Part shown: positions 51,730-63,749 of the stretch, piece by piece | Layout of the letters: each line of letters starts with the position of its first letter | Numbering within the stretch: the stretch's first letter is position 1 | Assembly: GCA_037178625.1 (NCBI GenBank) | Contig: CM074134.1 | Coordinates: 558,001-622,000, forward strand | DNA: 64,000 nucleotides | Reading direction: 5' to 3' | DNA from: Skeletonema tropicum | Lineage: Eukaryota > Bacillariophyta > Thalassiosirophyceae > Thalassiosirales > Thalassiosiraceae | Translations under genes and position numbers: made by a program | The notes under the pieces: generated by a model | What the model was told of the DNA's origin: nothing | The model's input: only the letters and a program-made list of their open reading frames with translations | The model's database searches: none

Positions 51730-52967
51730 ATGATGACCATGGCAGCCGATAGCGATGGCATAGCACCACTAACCCACTGCGACCACTGCAAGAAGGTATC
51801 ATCACCTAACCTCAAAATCAGAGCTTGCACGAGATGCTACGCTGTCGGCTACTGCTCGAAGAATTGCCAGAGAGCGGAATGGAGAAAACATAAATTGACA
51901 TGTAAGCCCAGGAATAAGAAGCCATTATCAACGCCACGAGAAGCTGCAGACCAGGAGGATGTTATCGATATTAATTCAGATGCAGTAAGATTAGAGACGC
52001 AGTCTGAAAACGGTACGTGGCAAGATGTTGGGCCCATAAATTTACTCAACAACATGAACGCACAGCAGCATGATGTGCACACCAACTCCTCCTCATCTAC
52101 GAGAAGAAAAGAATTATCATCAGCCACCAAACAAATACTCGGCCATACTGCAAACTCGTTCATGTTTCGACATTCACCCGATGGTATCGATGAGAATCTT
52201 GTCATCTTTTTGCATGGTGCAGGAGATACTCATATTCCGTTCGATAAATTAGGACAAACGATGAAATTACCTCAGACTGCGACGCTTTCCCTTTCGGCGT
52301 CAATGAAGATGAACCTGCCAGATTCATCGTCAAAGTCCAAGTCCAATTCAACCTTTGTAGAATTACCATTTGGACTAGGGTATACATGGTTCGAAGAGAT
52401 GGATTATCAAGTGACAGGAGATGTATTGCCGAATAATCATCCACGCCGGTTGCAAAGCTTGGGTCACGCTGTATCAGCAATGAACATGTTGTTATCGTCG
52501 TTGACTGATCACAAGCAAGTGATAAAATATCCTATTGGATACCAGAACAAGTATTTCTCTTTGGGTTTAGCGCAGGTGCATGTCTTGCTATGGAAGCATG
52601 TCGACTGTGGAAGTTACGGTCGTCATGTACCTCTGGGCGGTGCCATTTGTATAGGAGGAGGCATCAAGACAGACTCTTTACCACAATATGTTCCGGTCAT
52701 CAATGACATCAACAACTGGCAGTAATGAGCAACATTCATTTACTGATGTACTCATCGTAACTGGATCCAGAGACGATATCTATTCACAACAACACGCACT
52801 GAAATCAAAATCTTACTACGATGGATCCGAAAGTACAAATTCATGTCCAACAAGGTAAAGGTCATGGCATGATTGGCAGCAGAGAAGAAATGCAAGCAGT
52901 GATGAAATTTCTTTCAAATCGACTCGTGCGTCGAATGCCTTCCATGGAGGACATGAGTGAAAAATGA
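51730..52967 (+). pseudogene. MYND zinc-finger protein with an alpha/beta-hydrolase domain, frame-broken
   Basis: The ATG at 51730 opens a 331-codon frame ending at 52725. Residues about 17-58 form a MYND zinc finger ([34 protein letters not shown]...C). A hydrolase-like domain follows ([32 protein letters not shown]). The catalytic elements are all in other frames. The nucleophile elbow [13 protein letters not shown] is read at about 52554-52592, one frame away. The frame then returns for [13 protein letters not shown]. The acid strand TDVLIVTGSRDD is read after 52726, and the His segment QGKGHGMIGSREE at about 52850-52890 in yet another frame, ending at a TGA at 52965. At least four single-base changes are needed. 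They are either sequencing errors or true decay. The intact version would be an esterase/thioesterase-like hydrolase with a MYND adaptor. Confidence 0.7.
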
Positions 52968-52990
52968 GATTTAGTGTAACTGCATGGCGA

Positions 52991-53812
52991 TCATTTTGCA
53001 ACTGCTCGTATCAGAATGTAGCCAATGTCATTCTCGTGCGACTTGATGGTTCTCCTCGCCTCCACCACACGGCTACGTATGGATGCATCTGTGGCAATAT
53101 TCCAAGCAATTTTGGCGGCTCTCTTGGGACCTTCATCTTGCAAGATTGTCACTGGACTCAGAACTTTTATTGGCCCTGTTTCGACTTGTTTGACTTCATA
53201 GCCGGCTTCGTCAAGCACAGTTGTCCAATCATTTATGGTCAATGGATGAAACCCAATCGCCAGAGCTCGACTCATTTCTTGCTTGATATGTTGTAGGTTC
53301 TTAGGACTAGTATCATCACACCGAAAGCAGATCTCGTGCAGCAAGAGCTCATCAGCATGTGTTGACAGACCATCCAAGATTGCTTGCTTCTCTTTTGTAG
53401 GATAATGTGAGAGTGACGCTTCAACGATTGCTGTATCAAAATGACGCTGCCCCAATCCCTCGTCGACATTTCGCATATTCAATTGCATGGTCTCGATCAT
53501 TTCCAAGTCAACGCCCTGCTCATAGGCAACTTGCGCTATCATCTCCAACCGACTTACGTCCATGTCTGTTAGTGTCACATGGGCACCCGTCGCTTTGGCT
53601 AATGCTATCCCACCACTTCCCATCCCCGTTGATAACTCAATGGCAGTTCCATCGCGATTTAACTTGCTCCATGAATGAAGCTTGCCTTGTGCCAGCCATG
53701 CCTCCTGGACGGAATACCGTTTTGCCGACGCGTTGTAAGACTGTGTGAAAGTTTGGGCGACTGCTAAGGTTGCTCGCATGATTCGGAGCAACTGATTGAC
53801 GTGTAGCAGCAT
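52991..53812 (-). CDS. SAM-dependent methyltransferase (class I)
   Basis: A 273-residue protein; the frame opens with TTG (53818) and the first ATG is at 53812. The SAM-binding motif I is AIELSTGMGSGGIALAKATG, followed by an acidic residue at the end of strand 2 (VTLTDMD). HFDTAIVEASLSHYP is the motif IV region, and VLDEAGYEVKQVETGPI matches the late strand of cyclopropane/ubiE-like methyltransferases. The substrate is unknown. There is no obvious targeting signal. It is convergent with the MYND-hydrolase (23 bp apart). Confidence 0.8.
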   Translation of the reverse strand: MLLHVNQLLRIMRATLAVAQTFTQSYNASAKRYSVQEAWLAQGKLHSWSKLNRDGTAIELSTGMGSGGIALAKATGAHVTLTDMDVSRLEMIAQVAYEQGVDLEMIETMQLNMRNVDEGLGQRHFDTAIVEASLSHYPTKEKQAILDGLSTHADELLLHEICFRCDDTSPKNLQHIKQEMSRALAIGFHPLTINDWTTVLDEAGYEVKQVETGPIKVLSPVTILQDEGPKRAAKIAWNIATDASIRSRVVEARRTIKSHENDIGYILIRAVAK

Positions 53813-54334
53813 GTGCAAGCATTTGGAGAGAAAGACCGTAGATGTTCATAACTGTATAAAGTGTGGGAGCTTCATGTATGTACTTCAATTCAAAGTAACC
53901 TATCGATTTTTTATGGCCAGAGTCTCACATTCGATGCAGCGTTCGGGTCTTCATCGCGCTATCAAGCTAGTAGCTAGCAACCCGAACTCCAAAAAGGTAC
54001 GTTACGTCTTCCTTTGAGAACTCTGCAGAGCATTACAACTTAGATGGGAATCCCATTATTTGTCTTCTATCTTCCCCGCTCCCCAGACGATGATGTTGTG
54101 ACGACGGACGCAATTGGTGGATGTCAAAATAAGTACTTATGAGTTCAACTCGCAAGAAGAGAACGCTGAAAAAATAGGTATGAGAACTCTGCATGGTTTG
54201 TTGAAGGGAAGTAAGCAGGTTCAGGTAGTGCCTAAGAAGTACGAAAACGGATTCGAATCGAGATCGGGTACCATTTCGAGCAAACAATTATTGATTGCAC
54301 AATCAAACAAATACAACTTTATTAGCAAAACAAT
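53813..54334. other. Intergenic region, no gene seen
   Basis: About 520 bp between the methyltransferase start and the MORN gene end. The open frame at 54114-54365 starts with TTG and overlaps the end of the MORN gene; nothing supports it. Confidence 0.45.
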
Positions 54335-57300
54335 CTATGAATATCGATTCTGTAAATTTGCGTAAGGGTCTTGTCCACCGTAAGCATTGCTTGGACTACT
54401 CATGTTCACTGGCATCGGGGCTCCCATCGCACCTGCATTGCCATTGGGATTGCCTTGATGAGGTGGCATAATCATCACATTACCTTGCGTTGGTTGTGCC
54501 ATTGTGGGTGTACTCTTCAAAGACCAAACGGACATGGAGCTGCTCGGAACTTGATTCCCATCCATATGTTGTTGGGGTAACAACATTCCTGGCATCGGGG
54601 GCTGGAACACTCCATTAACAAAGAATCCATCCTCGACAACACCATTGTTATATTGCATAAACCCGCGGCCATCTGGAATTTCCTGTCCGTTAACTTCACC
54701 GGTATAATGTCCAGAATAACCATTCACATCAGACCAAGGCATTTCGTGTACCTGCTCCTTAGGTCCAGTTGGTTGCATTTGTGGGCCCGGAGTGCCAGTT
54801 GAATGTGTCATACCAGACCGTACTGACTGAGATATAAACGAACGCAAGTCATCCATCTCTCTTTCCTTCTTCTTCTCTCGTTCAGCCTTGGCAAGTTTCG
54901 TATTGGACTTCCAATCTGAAAATCCATGTTGAGCTAGAGCTCCACCCAAGTCCATCTTTTGAGAATGACCCTCGACCCAGTCGTCTCCCTCATAGAGCGT
55001 GCCATTGTTGTATCTCATCGTTCCCGTGCCATGGGGTAGCCCGTACTCATTAATATCACCAGTATACTTCCCCTCCCGACCATAGACATCGGTATAAGTC
55101 ATTTTGGTAACACGAAGTGCACCACCTTTACGAATGAAACGCTGTTGAGACCCCCTTGCCGATCCTCGGCTCACCTCAGCTTTTCCACCGGCACTGCCGT
55201 CCGATTTTTTGTTCTTTGGTCGACTTTTGGACCTCGAAGATTTAGTCGTTCGTGAACTCTTGTTCGTCCGTGTGGATCGTGTGCTTTTGGCAGACTTGCG
55301 ACTAGTCGTAGACTTGCGAGACTTGCCAGATTTTACAGATCGTGAAGAGGACATCAGCGGTGGCTGCTCTCCAACTGGAATGTCAAATTCGAAGATAGCA
55401 CCTTGAGGTGATGAATATTGTTCTTGCACCTGCTTTTTCTTCGATGTAGACTTGCTCCTTCTGGATGACTTACTCCTTGAACTACGCAGGCTTTTGGCGT
55501 CATCAAAGGCATCGTTTCCTTTTCGCGACCGACTAGGACTGCTACTACGACGGCGGTACTTCTGTTTCTCGGACATCGTCGACTTTGTCCCTTTATCCTT
55601 CTTCGCCTTCTTTTTCTTTTTACGCAGCCTCTTCAACCGGTTCATCTCTGCCATACAACACTCTGGACAATTCGTAATAATTGTTTGCCATCCACCCAAC
55701 ATCTTCTTTTTGCGCAACCGTACATGTGGATGACGGACACAAAAACCTCGTCGGTCGAAGAGATAGGTCATGATCTCTTTTTCGTCAATGTCTGGTTTGA
55801 CATCGGCATTGTGGAGATTTCCTTCAGGTGTCCGATTCGGAGTAGCCGGTCGAGATCGAGATCGCGATCGAGGTCGTTGTTGTTGCGGTGTCTGCTGCTG
55901 TTGTTGCTGCGGGAATTTAGGAGAAGGATGGGAGTTATACGATGACAAAGGTCCCGTCGATGGAGTTGTGGATGATTTTTCAGACTCGTCTGATGAGAAT
56001 GCAGATTTTCCACTAATTACTGATGATGAAAGTGCGGATCTTCCACTGATCACCGATCTTCCTCCGCTCAAACCACTAAGTTTCGCCGAGGCACGTGATA
56101 TGACACTCGTGCCGCTAGCTGCCACGCTACGGCTGCTGCTGTACACACTTTTTGAATCACGTCCTTTGGAAGAGCTCCTCCTACGCCTGGATAGACTTCG
56201 TAATGATTTAAGAGATTTGACATCGTCATCATCATCATCATGATTCTGCATTGTTGATCGACCTTTACTCTTGCTCCTCCCTCTATTGTACCTAGACGTT
56301 GAAGATGATGGATCCCGACTCTTACTCCGGTGTTTCCGAGGAGAAGGATCTGATGGTGCCTCCTTTCCAAGTGATGACTGACGATAAAGACTTATCATCT
56401 CTTGTTGCTCTTCTTTACGACTCTTACTTCGTGATGGCCATCGTGATTGCTGCTGCTGCTGTTGCTGCTGTTCGTGTTGCTTTAGTTTCGCATCAATTGT
56501 CATGGGACGACCTTGACTCCCTTGTAGTGCCTCCTTTCCATGTGACTGACGATGATGACGATTGATCATCTCTTGCTGCTCTTCTTTACGACTCTTACTT
56601 CGTGATGACCGTGTTTGCTCCTGCTGCTCGTGTTGCTGTAGTTTCGCATCAATTGTCATGGGACGACCTTGACTCCGTCCCCGTGATCTCCCCCTACTAC
56701 TACTACTCCTAGTGTTGGAAGAACTTCTTCTTCCTCGAGAAGAAGAAGATTGACCACCACGTCCATCACTACTACCCTGTACCTTTTTGCTGCTGATTAA
56801 ACTGATGACCCTGCATCCGAGTACTTGGAGTCATCCTTGATTCATTATTCCCTCTGGAATTAACCCTCCCATAATCCATATTCTTCATGCGTTCATTTTG
56901 AGTACTTCGTCGCATATTTCTCATTTGTCGTTCAAATTCTTTGACACCACCTTGTAAACCACCAGTAGTATCACTTTCTGTTGATTGTGAATAATGACGA
57001 CTGTTGTTGATTGTTAGGATTATTGGATGATGTACGTTCCACAATGGCAGTGCTGTTGTTGTTGCTGCTGCTGGTGGTGGTGATGGTACCTCCTCCTCTA
57101 CTCCTTTCTTGGCTTTTACCCCGCCGTGTCATGTCAGTGGAGCCACCCAAACACCCCAGTTTTTTAGATGGTAATGGGGTCGTACTTCTAGCAGTTGTAT
57201 CGATATTGGATGGTGATGATGCATGTTCCATTGTTCGTGTTCTGGACTTGGACCTTGCAGCAGTAGATGGTGTTCTCATGTTATCAGAGACATCGCTACT

Positions 57301-57829
57301 TGTGGGATCCCTCCCCCGTGATTGTGATTTTGACCTTGGAGAGTAATACTGCGATGTTGCGGATGGTTCAGCCATCCTCCCTCTACTATTTGAATACCTA
57401 TTCGAAACCGCCGATTTTGACTTTGACGATGTCGTCGTCGTCATCAGGGAATGTTTCTCTTCTTGAAAGTTACTCCGGGTAGTAGATGAAGAAACTGTGG
57501 AGTTCATGCTATTCCTTCGATCAAATGCACCACCGCCGTCAATATCATCCTGTCGGTGACTGTCTTCTAATCGACGTAGATGATGATGAAGTAGTCGCAC
57601 CCTTGGTCTCGCCGTGTCTCGATCGACTGCGACTACGCTCCATCCGTTCCGAGGCGGGTGTACCCGATCGTGCAAATGTGCGTTTCCAAATGGCTTCATC
57701 ATCATTGTCAGTAGTATTATCTCTGATGCGACGTGTGGAGGTGCTGCTGGTGCGATGCCGTGAGGATGATCGATAACCAGAGGAGGACGACTGATGATTC
57801 ATCCCATGGACCATGCTGCGATCTGCCAT
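54335..57829 (-). CDS. MORN-repeat protein with Ser/Arg-rich N-terminus, broken by frame changes
   Basis: The last 774 codons (56659-54335) form one frame. It has an N-terminal 50-residue duplication (MTIDAKLQQHEQQ and MTIDAKLKQHEQQ with RSKSRKEEQQEM), then Ser/Arg-rich disorder. A conserved Cys/His segment follows (FDRRGFCVRHPHVRLRKKKM, GGWQTIITNCPECCMAEMNR), likely zinc-binding and common in diatom proteins. Two MORN-type units come last (YGREGKYTGDINEYGLPHGT and YSGHYTGEVNGQEIPDGRGF). The Ser/Arg-rich coding character continues upstream in three other frames to an ATG at 57829 (MADRSMVHG), with frame changes near 57570, 57000 and 56780. I read this as one gene with three indels. MORN repeats bind membranes or partners at the cell cortex. 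Confidence 0.65.
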
Positions 57830-57853
57830 TGTTGTTGTTATTGTTGTATTCAC

Positions 57854-60441
57854 ACTTGTTGTTTCTTTCCGACAACTAGAGAGGAAGAAATTTTTTAGAT
57901 GCCAAAATGAAAGACAAACACAACTTCAACAACTTCTTCTTTGAGCTCTATCTTTCTACACAGCTACCTAGCTGCTATTTAGGAGTGAACTTCAGAAGAT
58001 GGTGGTTATTGATTCACCTACCATGCTTAGTCATTAGAAGATGTTATAACCCTGTTATGACTTTGTCAACACATAACGGCTAGCTGATGAACTTGAAAAC
58101 ACGACCTCGCAGCACCGCCCTGGCTTTTTTGGTTTGAAAAAGGAACGGGGAAGCTTGTGCAAATTTGACCAGAGGGCTGTTCTACAAATTTGTAAGGGGC
58201 TGTAATGAAAAAGACACGTGTCTGTAATGTATCGTATAAGGTACTGATTTTTTCGTGGACGACACAATTTCACCTCGCTCCGCTGCTGAAGAGAGTCATC
58301 GTGCTACGATATATACAGCTGTTTTCATTTCAGAGATTCTGCACATACAAAATTCGAATTCCTACGTTGGTTCAGTATAAATGACGTAATGAGTCTTATA
58401 AAAATCACTTGGGCCGATTTTTCCCGCCTCCATCACTCATCAAGCATCTTCCGCACAAAATGATGCCAATCATGGCCCTACAAGACCCAAAAGCAGACGG
58501 CCAATTCTCACTAGGTATCATTCCTCAAGTCTATGCTAAGCAATCATATTGATCCAATGCACCTTAATATTCGATTAAGACCTTAGCATAGACTTGAGAA
58601 CAGTCGTCATGAGCTCCAAGAAGAAAATTCTAAATGCATTCCGTGCTATCACAGATTCGTCCCTCCCTAGCCATCATCATTGGAGTATGAGGAGCCTTTA
58701 GGTCATATCATATACTACCGAATCATCAGACCAAGTGTCAATAATCATATTGATCACCATTTCGTTCTTTGACTTCGTCAGGAGGCTTGGACCGCGGAAA
58801 TATGGACAAGATGTTAATGTCACAATATCCTCTTATTGCCGAGAAGAAGCAACGCAGCAACACTACTATCATCATAGATCACGGCAGATACCTCATCATC
58901 ACATGACAACATGATATTTATTGCTCTTTTGCGGCTGCCAGCGTGATTCGTAATCGTTAGAAGTGAACGGCCCCTTGTTGCGGGGATAGTTGGTGCCGAT
59001 ATTTTTGAGTAGGTACCCGGATAACAATGCATTTGTGGAAGTATCTGAGAAATATGAACAGGATAAAACAACTACAACTACAACTACAACAACGGCAATA
59101 TTTCCCAGAAGAATATCAAATGATTGCCAAACAACGCTATGATGACCTACAACACTCGCTGCTCGCGAGTGGAATCAAACTGATGCTTCCTGCCCCATCG
59201 ATGACATCGGCATTACTTCAGACCACGGAGACAAGAGTAACAAACATCTGTTGAGAAGGAGGCTGCACTGGATCCTACGTGATAATGATCGGAAAGGGGT
59301 CAATCTGTGTGTCTTGCAGCAATGAATGGGAAGTATGATGTGCAATAGTAAGACTGGAGATAGAAGTCCTACCTGGCCAAAGCAAAGCACGTAGCTCAAA
59401 GCATGTAGCACTGCCAATTCAGAAATATTACGTAATATTGACAAGTATTAAATGTCATTGAATTTTTGAATTGCAGTAGCAACGCTATTGCAGCCTTGAG
59501 AAGCTGATTACAGTTTACAATTTTACTCATATTCTACAACAACACGTGACGCACAATACATATAACAATTGTTGTATTATTGTATTACGTTGTGTCACAG
59601 CATCACCTTTACATACAACTTCATAAAACCTTGCAAAATACGAGGAAGTACCAAAGATAATCCTCAATATGAATATCGGCGCAAGTATTAGCACTTGTTT
59701 TATTCGCCCCATGGTCGTAGATTGGCTGCGGTGTCATACTTTAGAGGAGGTGGTATCTCTAAAAGTTCGACAATGGTACCGACAAGATTTATAATTATTC
59801 CATCCGCTCGACACTTTCTTCACGCCCAAATAACATAATGAATGGCACATATGAAATGATGACGCGATGATTCACTCCGTCGTTTGGTTCTACTCATTTC
59901 CTCGATGTCTATGATAGGTTGATCAGTGAAAGCAAAGTACATGCACGATTTTTTGGACGTGATGATGGACATTAAGACTCTTCAGCGGTGGTTGAAGCAG
60001 GTTAAAGATATACACATATTCGCCTCTAGTACTTAACTGATAGTACTACTGGGAACGATTTGTTGCATTCATGTAGGCGGCGAGTTGCTGCAACTGATGC
60101 TACCAGAAGATATATGTACCTTGGTGGTGAAGGTGCTGGTTTTGTGGGAGTGGGGGGAAGAGAGCAGTCGAGTCAAATCTGTGTCACACCTTGGTATGTT
60201 TCTACGGGCGGAATTACTTTTTACGATAAACAGGATCGTTTTGAAAACAGCTGTAGGTAATATAGATAAGCTGGGATCCACTTTCTGTACCAAAAATTGA
60301 CCGAGATCTCGTGGTACATACTTTCGACTAATACATACGCGCAGCCTCAGAAAGCAGAACCATTCCAAAACACTTGAAGTTCCAAAGCAGTTGATATATA
60401 ATATTTGCACACTGGTAGGAGGAGCACTTGAAAGACGTGGT
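57854..60441. other. 2.6-kb region with no supported gene
   Basis: The small open frames here (58055, 58820, 59027, 59175, 59527, 60069) have no recognisable protein character. Around 58365-58385 the sequence shows GAATTCCTACGTTGG and TGACGTAATGAG. A perfect 17-bp inverted repeat is at 58524-58598. It could hold a non-coding RNA or a gene too diverged to read. Confidence 0.45.
58524..58598. repeat. Perfect 17-bp inverted repeat
   Basis: CTCAAGTCTATGCTAAG (58524-58540) and its exact reverse complement (58582-58598) are separated by 41 bp. If transcribed it forms a stable stem. No coding context is seen, and a short 30-codon frame (58460) overlaps the left arm. Confidence 0.8.
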
Positions 60442-63400
60442 ATGAATACATTAGTTGGCAAAAGCATTCATCAACCGAGCGCCGCCGATCAACCTCAAAT
60501 CCTAGCCATAATAGTATCAGCAATGCCATCATCATGGGAACCACTGCCGCTACACCGCAATCTATCCACTGTTGGAATAGGTCCGGTGTTTCTATGCCCC
60601 CCATCGCACTATCAGCTTCCTCCTTCGTCATCAGGGATGTGTAGTGATGGTTCGGATCAAGACGGTGAAGGGACAGAGCAGCACCAAGAACAACAAAATC
60701 AAGCAAACGAATCAGAAACATCGACCATCATCAAGACAACCTGGGAAATCACTGGTGATATCAAATCTACACCGCAAGATTTCATTGTGCGCGAGATTGG
60801 ATGGTGCCCTCCTCCAAATTTACATCATCATTCCACCGCTCAAGATGATCATTCCAAAAAGATTGAGAGTAGTGATCGAAGTTATATGAATAAATACACG
60901 AAACGAAAAGGATGGCGGCGAGGTATTGCTGGATTGACGGATTGTAACTCGTCTACTGAAAATGATTGTGATGATGATTGCAGTGAACATAACGATGATG
61001 ATGATGATGTGTCATCAGCTATGAAAGAAGAGGACCAAGTGACAACGAGAGAAGCGGATGATTTGGTAACAGAACAAAGTGAAGATGCCAAAAAGTGCAC
61101 ATTGGACGATAGTGTGCCAACAGCAAAGAAGATCAAAACAACATTAACAGATGAAAATAACTGCGACTGCGTTGATGTAGCAGAAGAGAGTATGTCAATT
61201 GCACTATCAACGTCTCCAGCTGCTCCTGCTCTTTCATCAGCATGCACTGTAGATACCACACAGTCTCCTGATAAAGTACTGCGGCAGGTCCTTATTCAAT
61301 GCTATGATTCTTGCAAAGAAACTGCGTCATGCTCAGCTTCCGATTACACGGATAGCATCATGGAGCAATTGTCGTCTCTTCAGAGTAACGCTCTTGAGCA
61401 GCTGAAATGTACATCTACTGAAACATCCAGTATTGCTGATAACGAAGAAAAGAAAACACTACGCAAAGAAGATGAGTCCAATTCAGTGTGGATAACCACC
61501 TCCAACCTGTTCAAAGATGACACAAACAAGGGAAGCTGGAAATTGCTTCACGAAAATCTAAGAAAGGTATATCCACTTTTAAAGACTGAGAATGCATCAC
61601 AACCTCCTCAATCACTAAACGATGAAACCATAAGTAAAGATGACAACAGAGATGATGAAACGAAGAAGAATTCAAAAAATGCATGGGTATGTGTCATCAT
61701 TGACGATTGCTTCTTCGCACTCATTCCCTACCTGTTATATCCAGCAGAAGATTTGTTACAACTCTACACGTTTCGTAGTATGGGACCTGTATCATCAGCA
61801 ACAAATGAAGCAGGTAGCAGATCAAATCAAACAAATAATAGAAAGAAAAATAGATGGAAGAAGGGCAAGAAGGATAATCGAGATAACAACAATCAAAGAG
61901 CAAGAGATCAAAATGATAGAGAGTCAAATGAAGGAAAAGTGCTGCTCCATCTAAAGCCTGACATACCACGAACTGATCGTAGGAATATCCATCAAATAAT
62001 TACTGGAAAGAACAATCGCAAGAGTGACTTTGAAACGTCCACTAGGAATGATGTGCCAATACAAAATGGCAATGGCGAGCTTGAGAATTCATCATCAGCG
62101 CGAACAACTACGGCAATCGTTGTGCAATGGTCAAGGAATGCACTTCAAAATTTGCAAAAGAAGAGGAAAAGAGATCAATCAAACAACCCCAGCAGTGGAG
62201 ACAAACAACGCAACTCTACCAAAAGCAACTCCACGACAAACAAGACTAGCTCATCGGATATTAAAGCGCTCTTTTGCACTCTCAAGAAGGAACACGTAGA
62301 ACATCAAGTAGCATTACAGAGTCTGATGCGAGCATTGAAGTGTCGACCTGGTGACATTGGCCTAGCTGGCATCAAGGATATGAAGGCAATTACCTATCAA
62401 TTCTGTACACTTCGAAATGTTGACATGAAACGAGCCCAGCGGCCAATCTTGGATGAGAGGATTAGTCTATCCGATTTTGTCCCTGTCACGAACTTCCTGT
62501 TGGATCGAGGAAGGTTGATTGGTAACCAGTTTGAGATAACACTTCGAAACTTGAGACAGATAGAACGACTAGAAGAAGATGACAGGCCGTCTTCGTGGAA
62601 GGAACGAGCTGTGCCTGTCAGATCATCTCATCTTGATGCCATGGTCGATCGTGTCGTCAAGCACGGCTTCATCAATTACTATGGAGAACAAAGAGTAGGC
62701 GATGCTGGCGAAGAAGAATATGTAGGCGTTCGCTCTTTTGACGTTGGGCGAGCGTTACTGAAACAAAACTTTTCATTGGCAGTTGATTTGATTATGGAAG
62801 GAAGGTCAAGCAATGTATACAATCCGACACAAGAAGAGGTAAGTCGCATCGTTTGCGCGTTGTGTTATCGCTACGCTCAGATACTCACAATGCCCTTTGC
62901 TCCAGACGAATACTCGTCAGACATGGAAGGCAACTAAAGATGCTAGAGTCACGCTGAAAGAATTTCCAAAGAGTAGAAATGTAATGGTGCGTGAGAGGGA
63001 TTTGATGAGGGGTTTGTTACGATATGGAGACCCTCTTGAGGCAGTGAAAACTGTGCCGCACAATACAAGGACATTTTGGGTTCATGCGTGAGTGATGTGA
63101 TGTGTGTAGTATATCCTTGTGGAGACTTGTGTTCTTTTCATGGCAGTGGGACCTCATTAATGTTCTTGTTCCATGATAAATGTAGATACCAGTCGCTTGT
63201 TTGGAACAAGGTCGCGACTGAAAGAGTGAGGAAATTTGGCATACAACCTGTTGAAGGAGACTTGTACTTCCAAGACAATGAAAGCGAAGTAAGTGTTGTG
63301 ACTGACCCCAAGACTGTCAACATTTGTCAAGTTGTTCTTCCTCTTCCTGGGTATACGATTCAATACCCCAAAAATGCAATCGGAGATCTTTATAGAGAGA

Positions 63401-63669
63401 TTCTATCAGCTGATGGTGTACAACTTTCTGTCAAGAATGAGACGGAAGAATCTTCAGCAAAAGGAAGTTATCGCAAATTGATTCAACATGCAAACAATCT
63501 AAAGTGGGAGAATGTTGCACAAAACGAAGAGGATAAATCCATTTCATTACCTGATGGCGTGGTGGATGCAGCACGGTTCACGTTTGAACTTGATAGTGGC
63601 TGTTATGCAACCATGATGCTGAGAGAATTGATGCTTACAACCATGTCGAGAGGGATTGGAAAATGTTGA
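60442..63669 (+). CDS. PUS7: TruD/Pus7-family tRNA pseudouridine synthase
   Basis: Three exons: 60442-62838, 62906-63087 and 63186-63669. The introns are 67 bp (GTAAGT...CCAG, phase 0) and 98 bp (GTGAGT...TGTAG, phase 2). The upstream open frame starts with TTG; ATG at 60442. The product has 1020 residues, clearly longer than typical Pus7 because of acidic and low-complexity inserts in the N-terminal 600 residues. TruD motifs are GLAGIKDMKAITYQFCTLRN (catalytic Asp at about residue 646), GNQFEITLRNL and GFINYYGEQRVG (about residue 743). Exon 3 carries the C-terminal core (YQSLVWNKVATERV, DGVQLSVKNE). The family isomerises uridine to pseudouridine in tRNA (position 13) and in other RNAs. It has no plastid signal; nuclear or cytosolic. 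Confidence 0.85.
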
Positions 63670-63749
63670 CACACAAACTTAGATATTACGCAAAACATGT
63701 AACATAAAAGCTATAAGCATGAATTAGTTTACATTACATGAAGGTGTAT

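Noticed and set aside
52722..52770. An intron explaining the frame change in the MYND-hydrolase
   Set aside because: A GT...AG pair of 49 bp would fit the frame, but it would delete the clearly conserved acid strand VLIVTGSRDD, and further frame changes remain.
58460..58552. 30-codon open frame starting ATGATG
   Set aside because: It is very short, without homologs I recognise, and overlaps the inverted repeat. A chance frame cannot be excluded.
59027..59254. 75-codon frame rich in Gln
   Set aside because: It has only a start and a stop, low complexity at the start and no neighbouring exon that would extend it.
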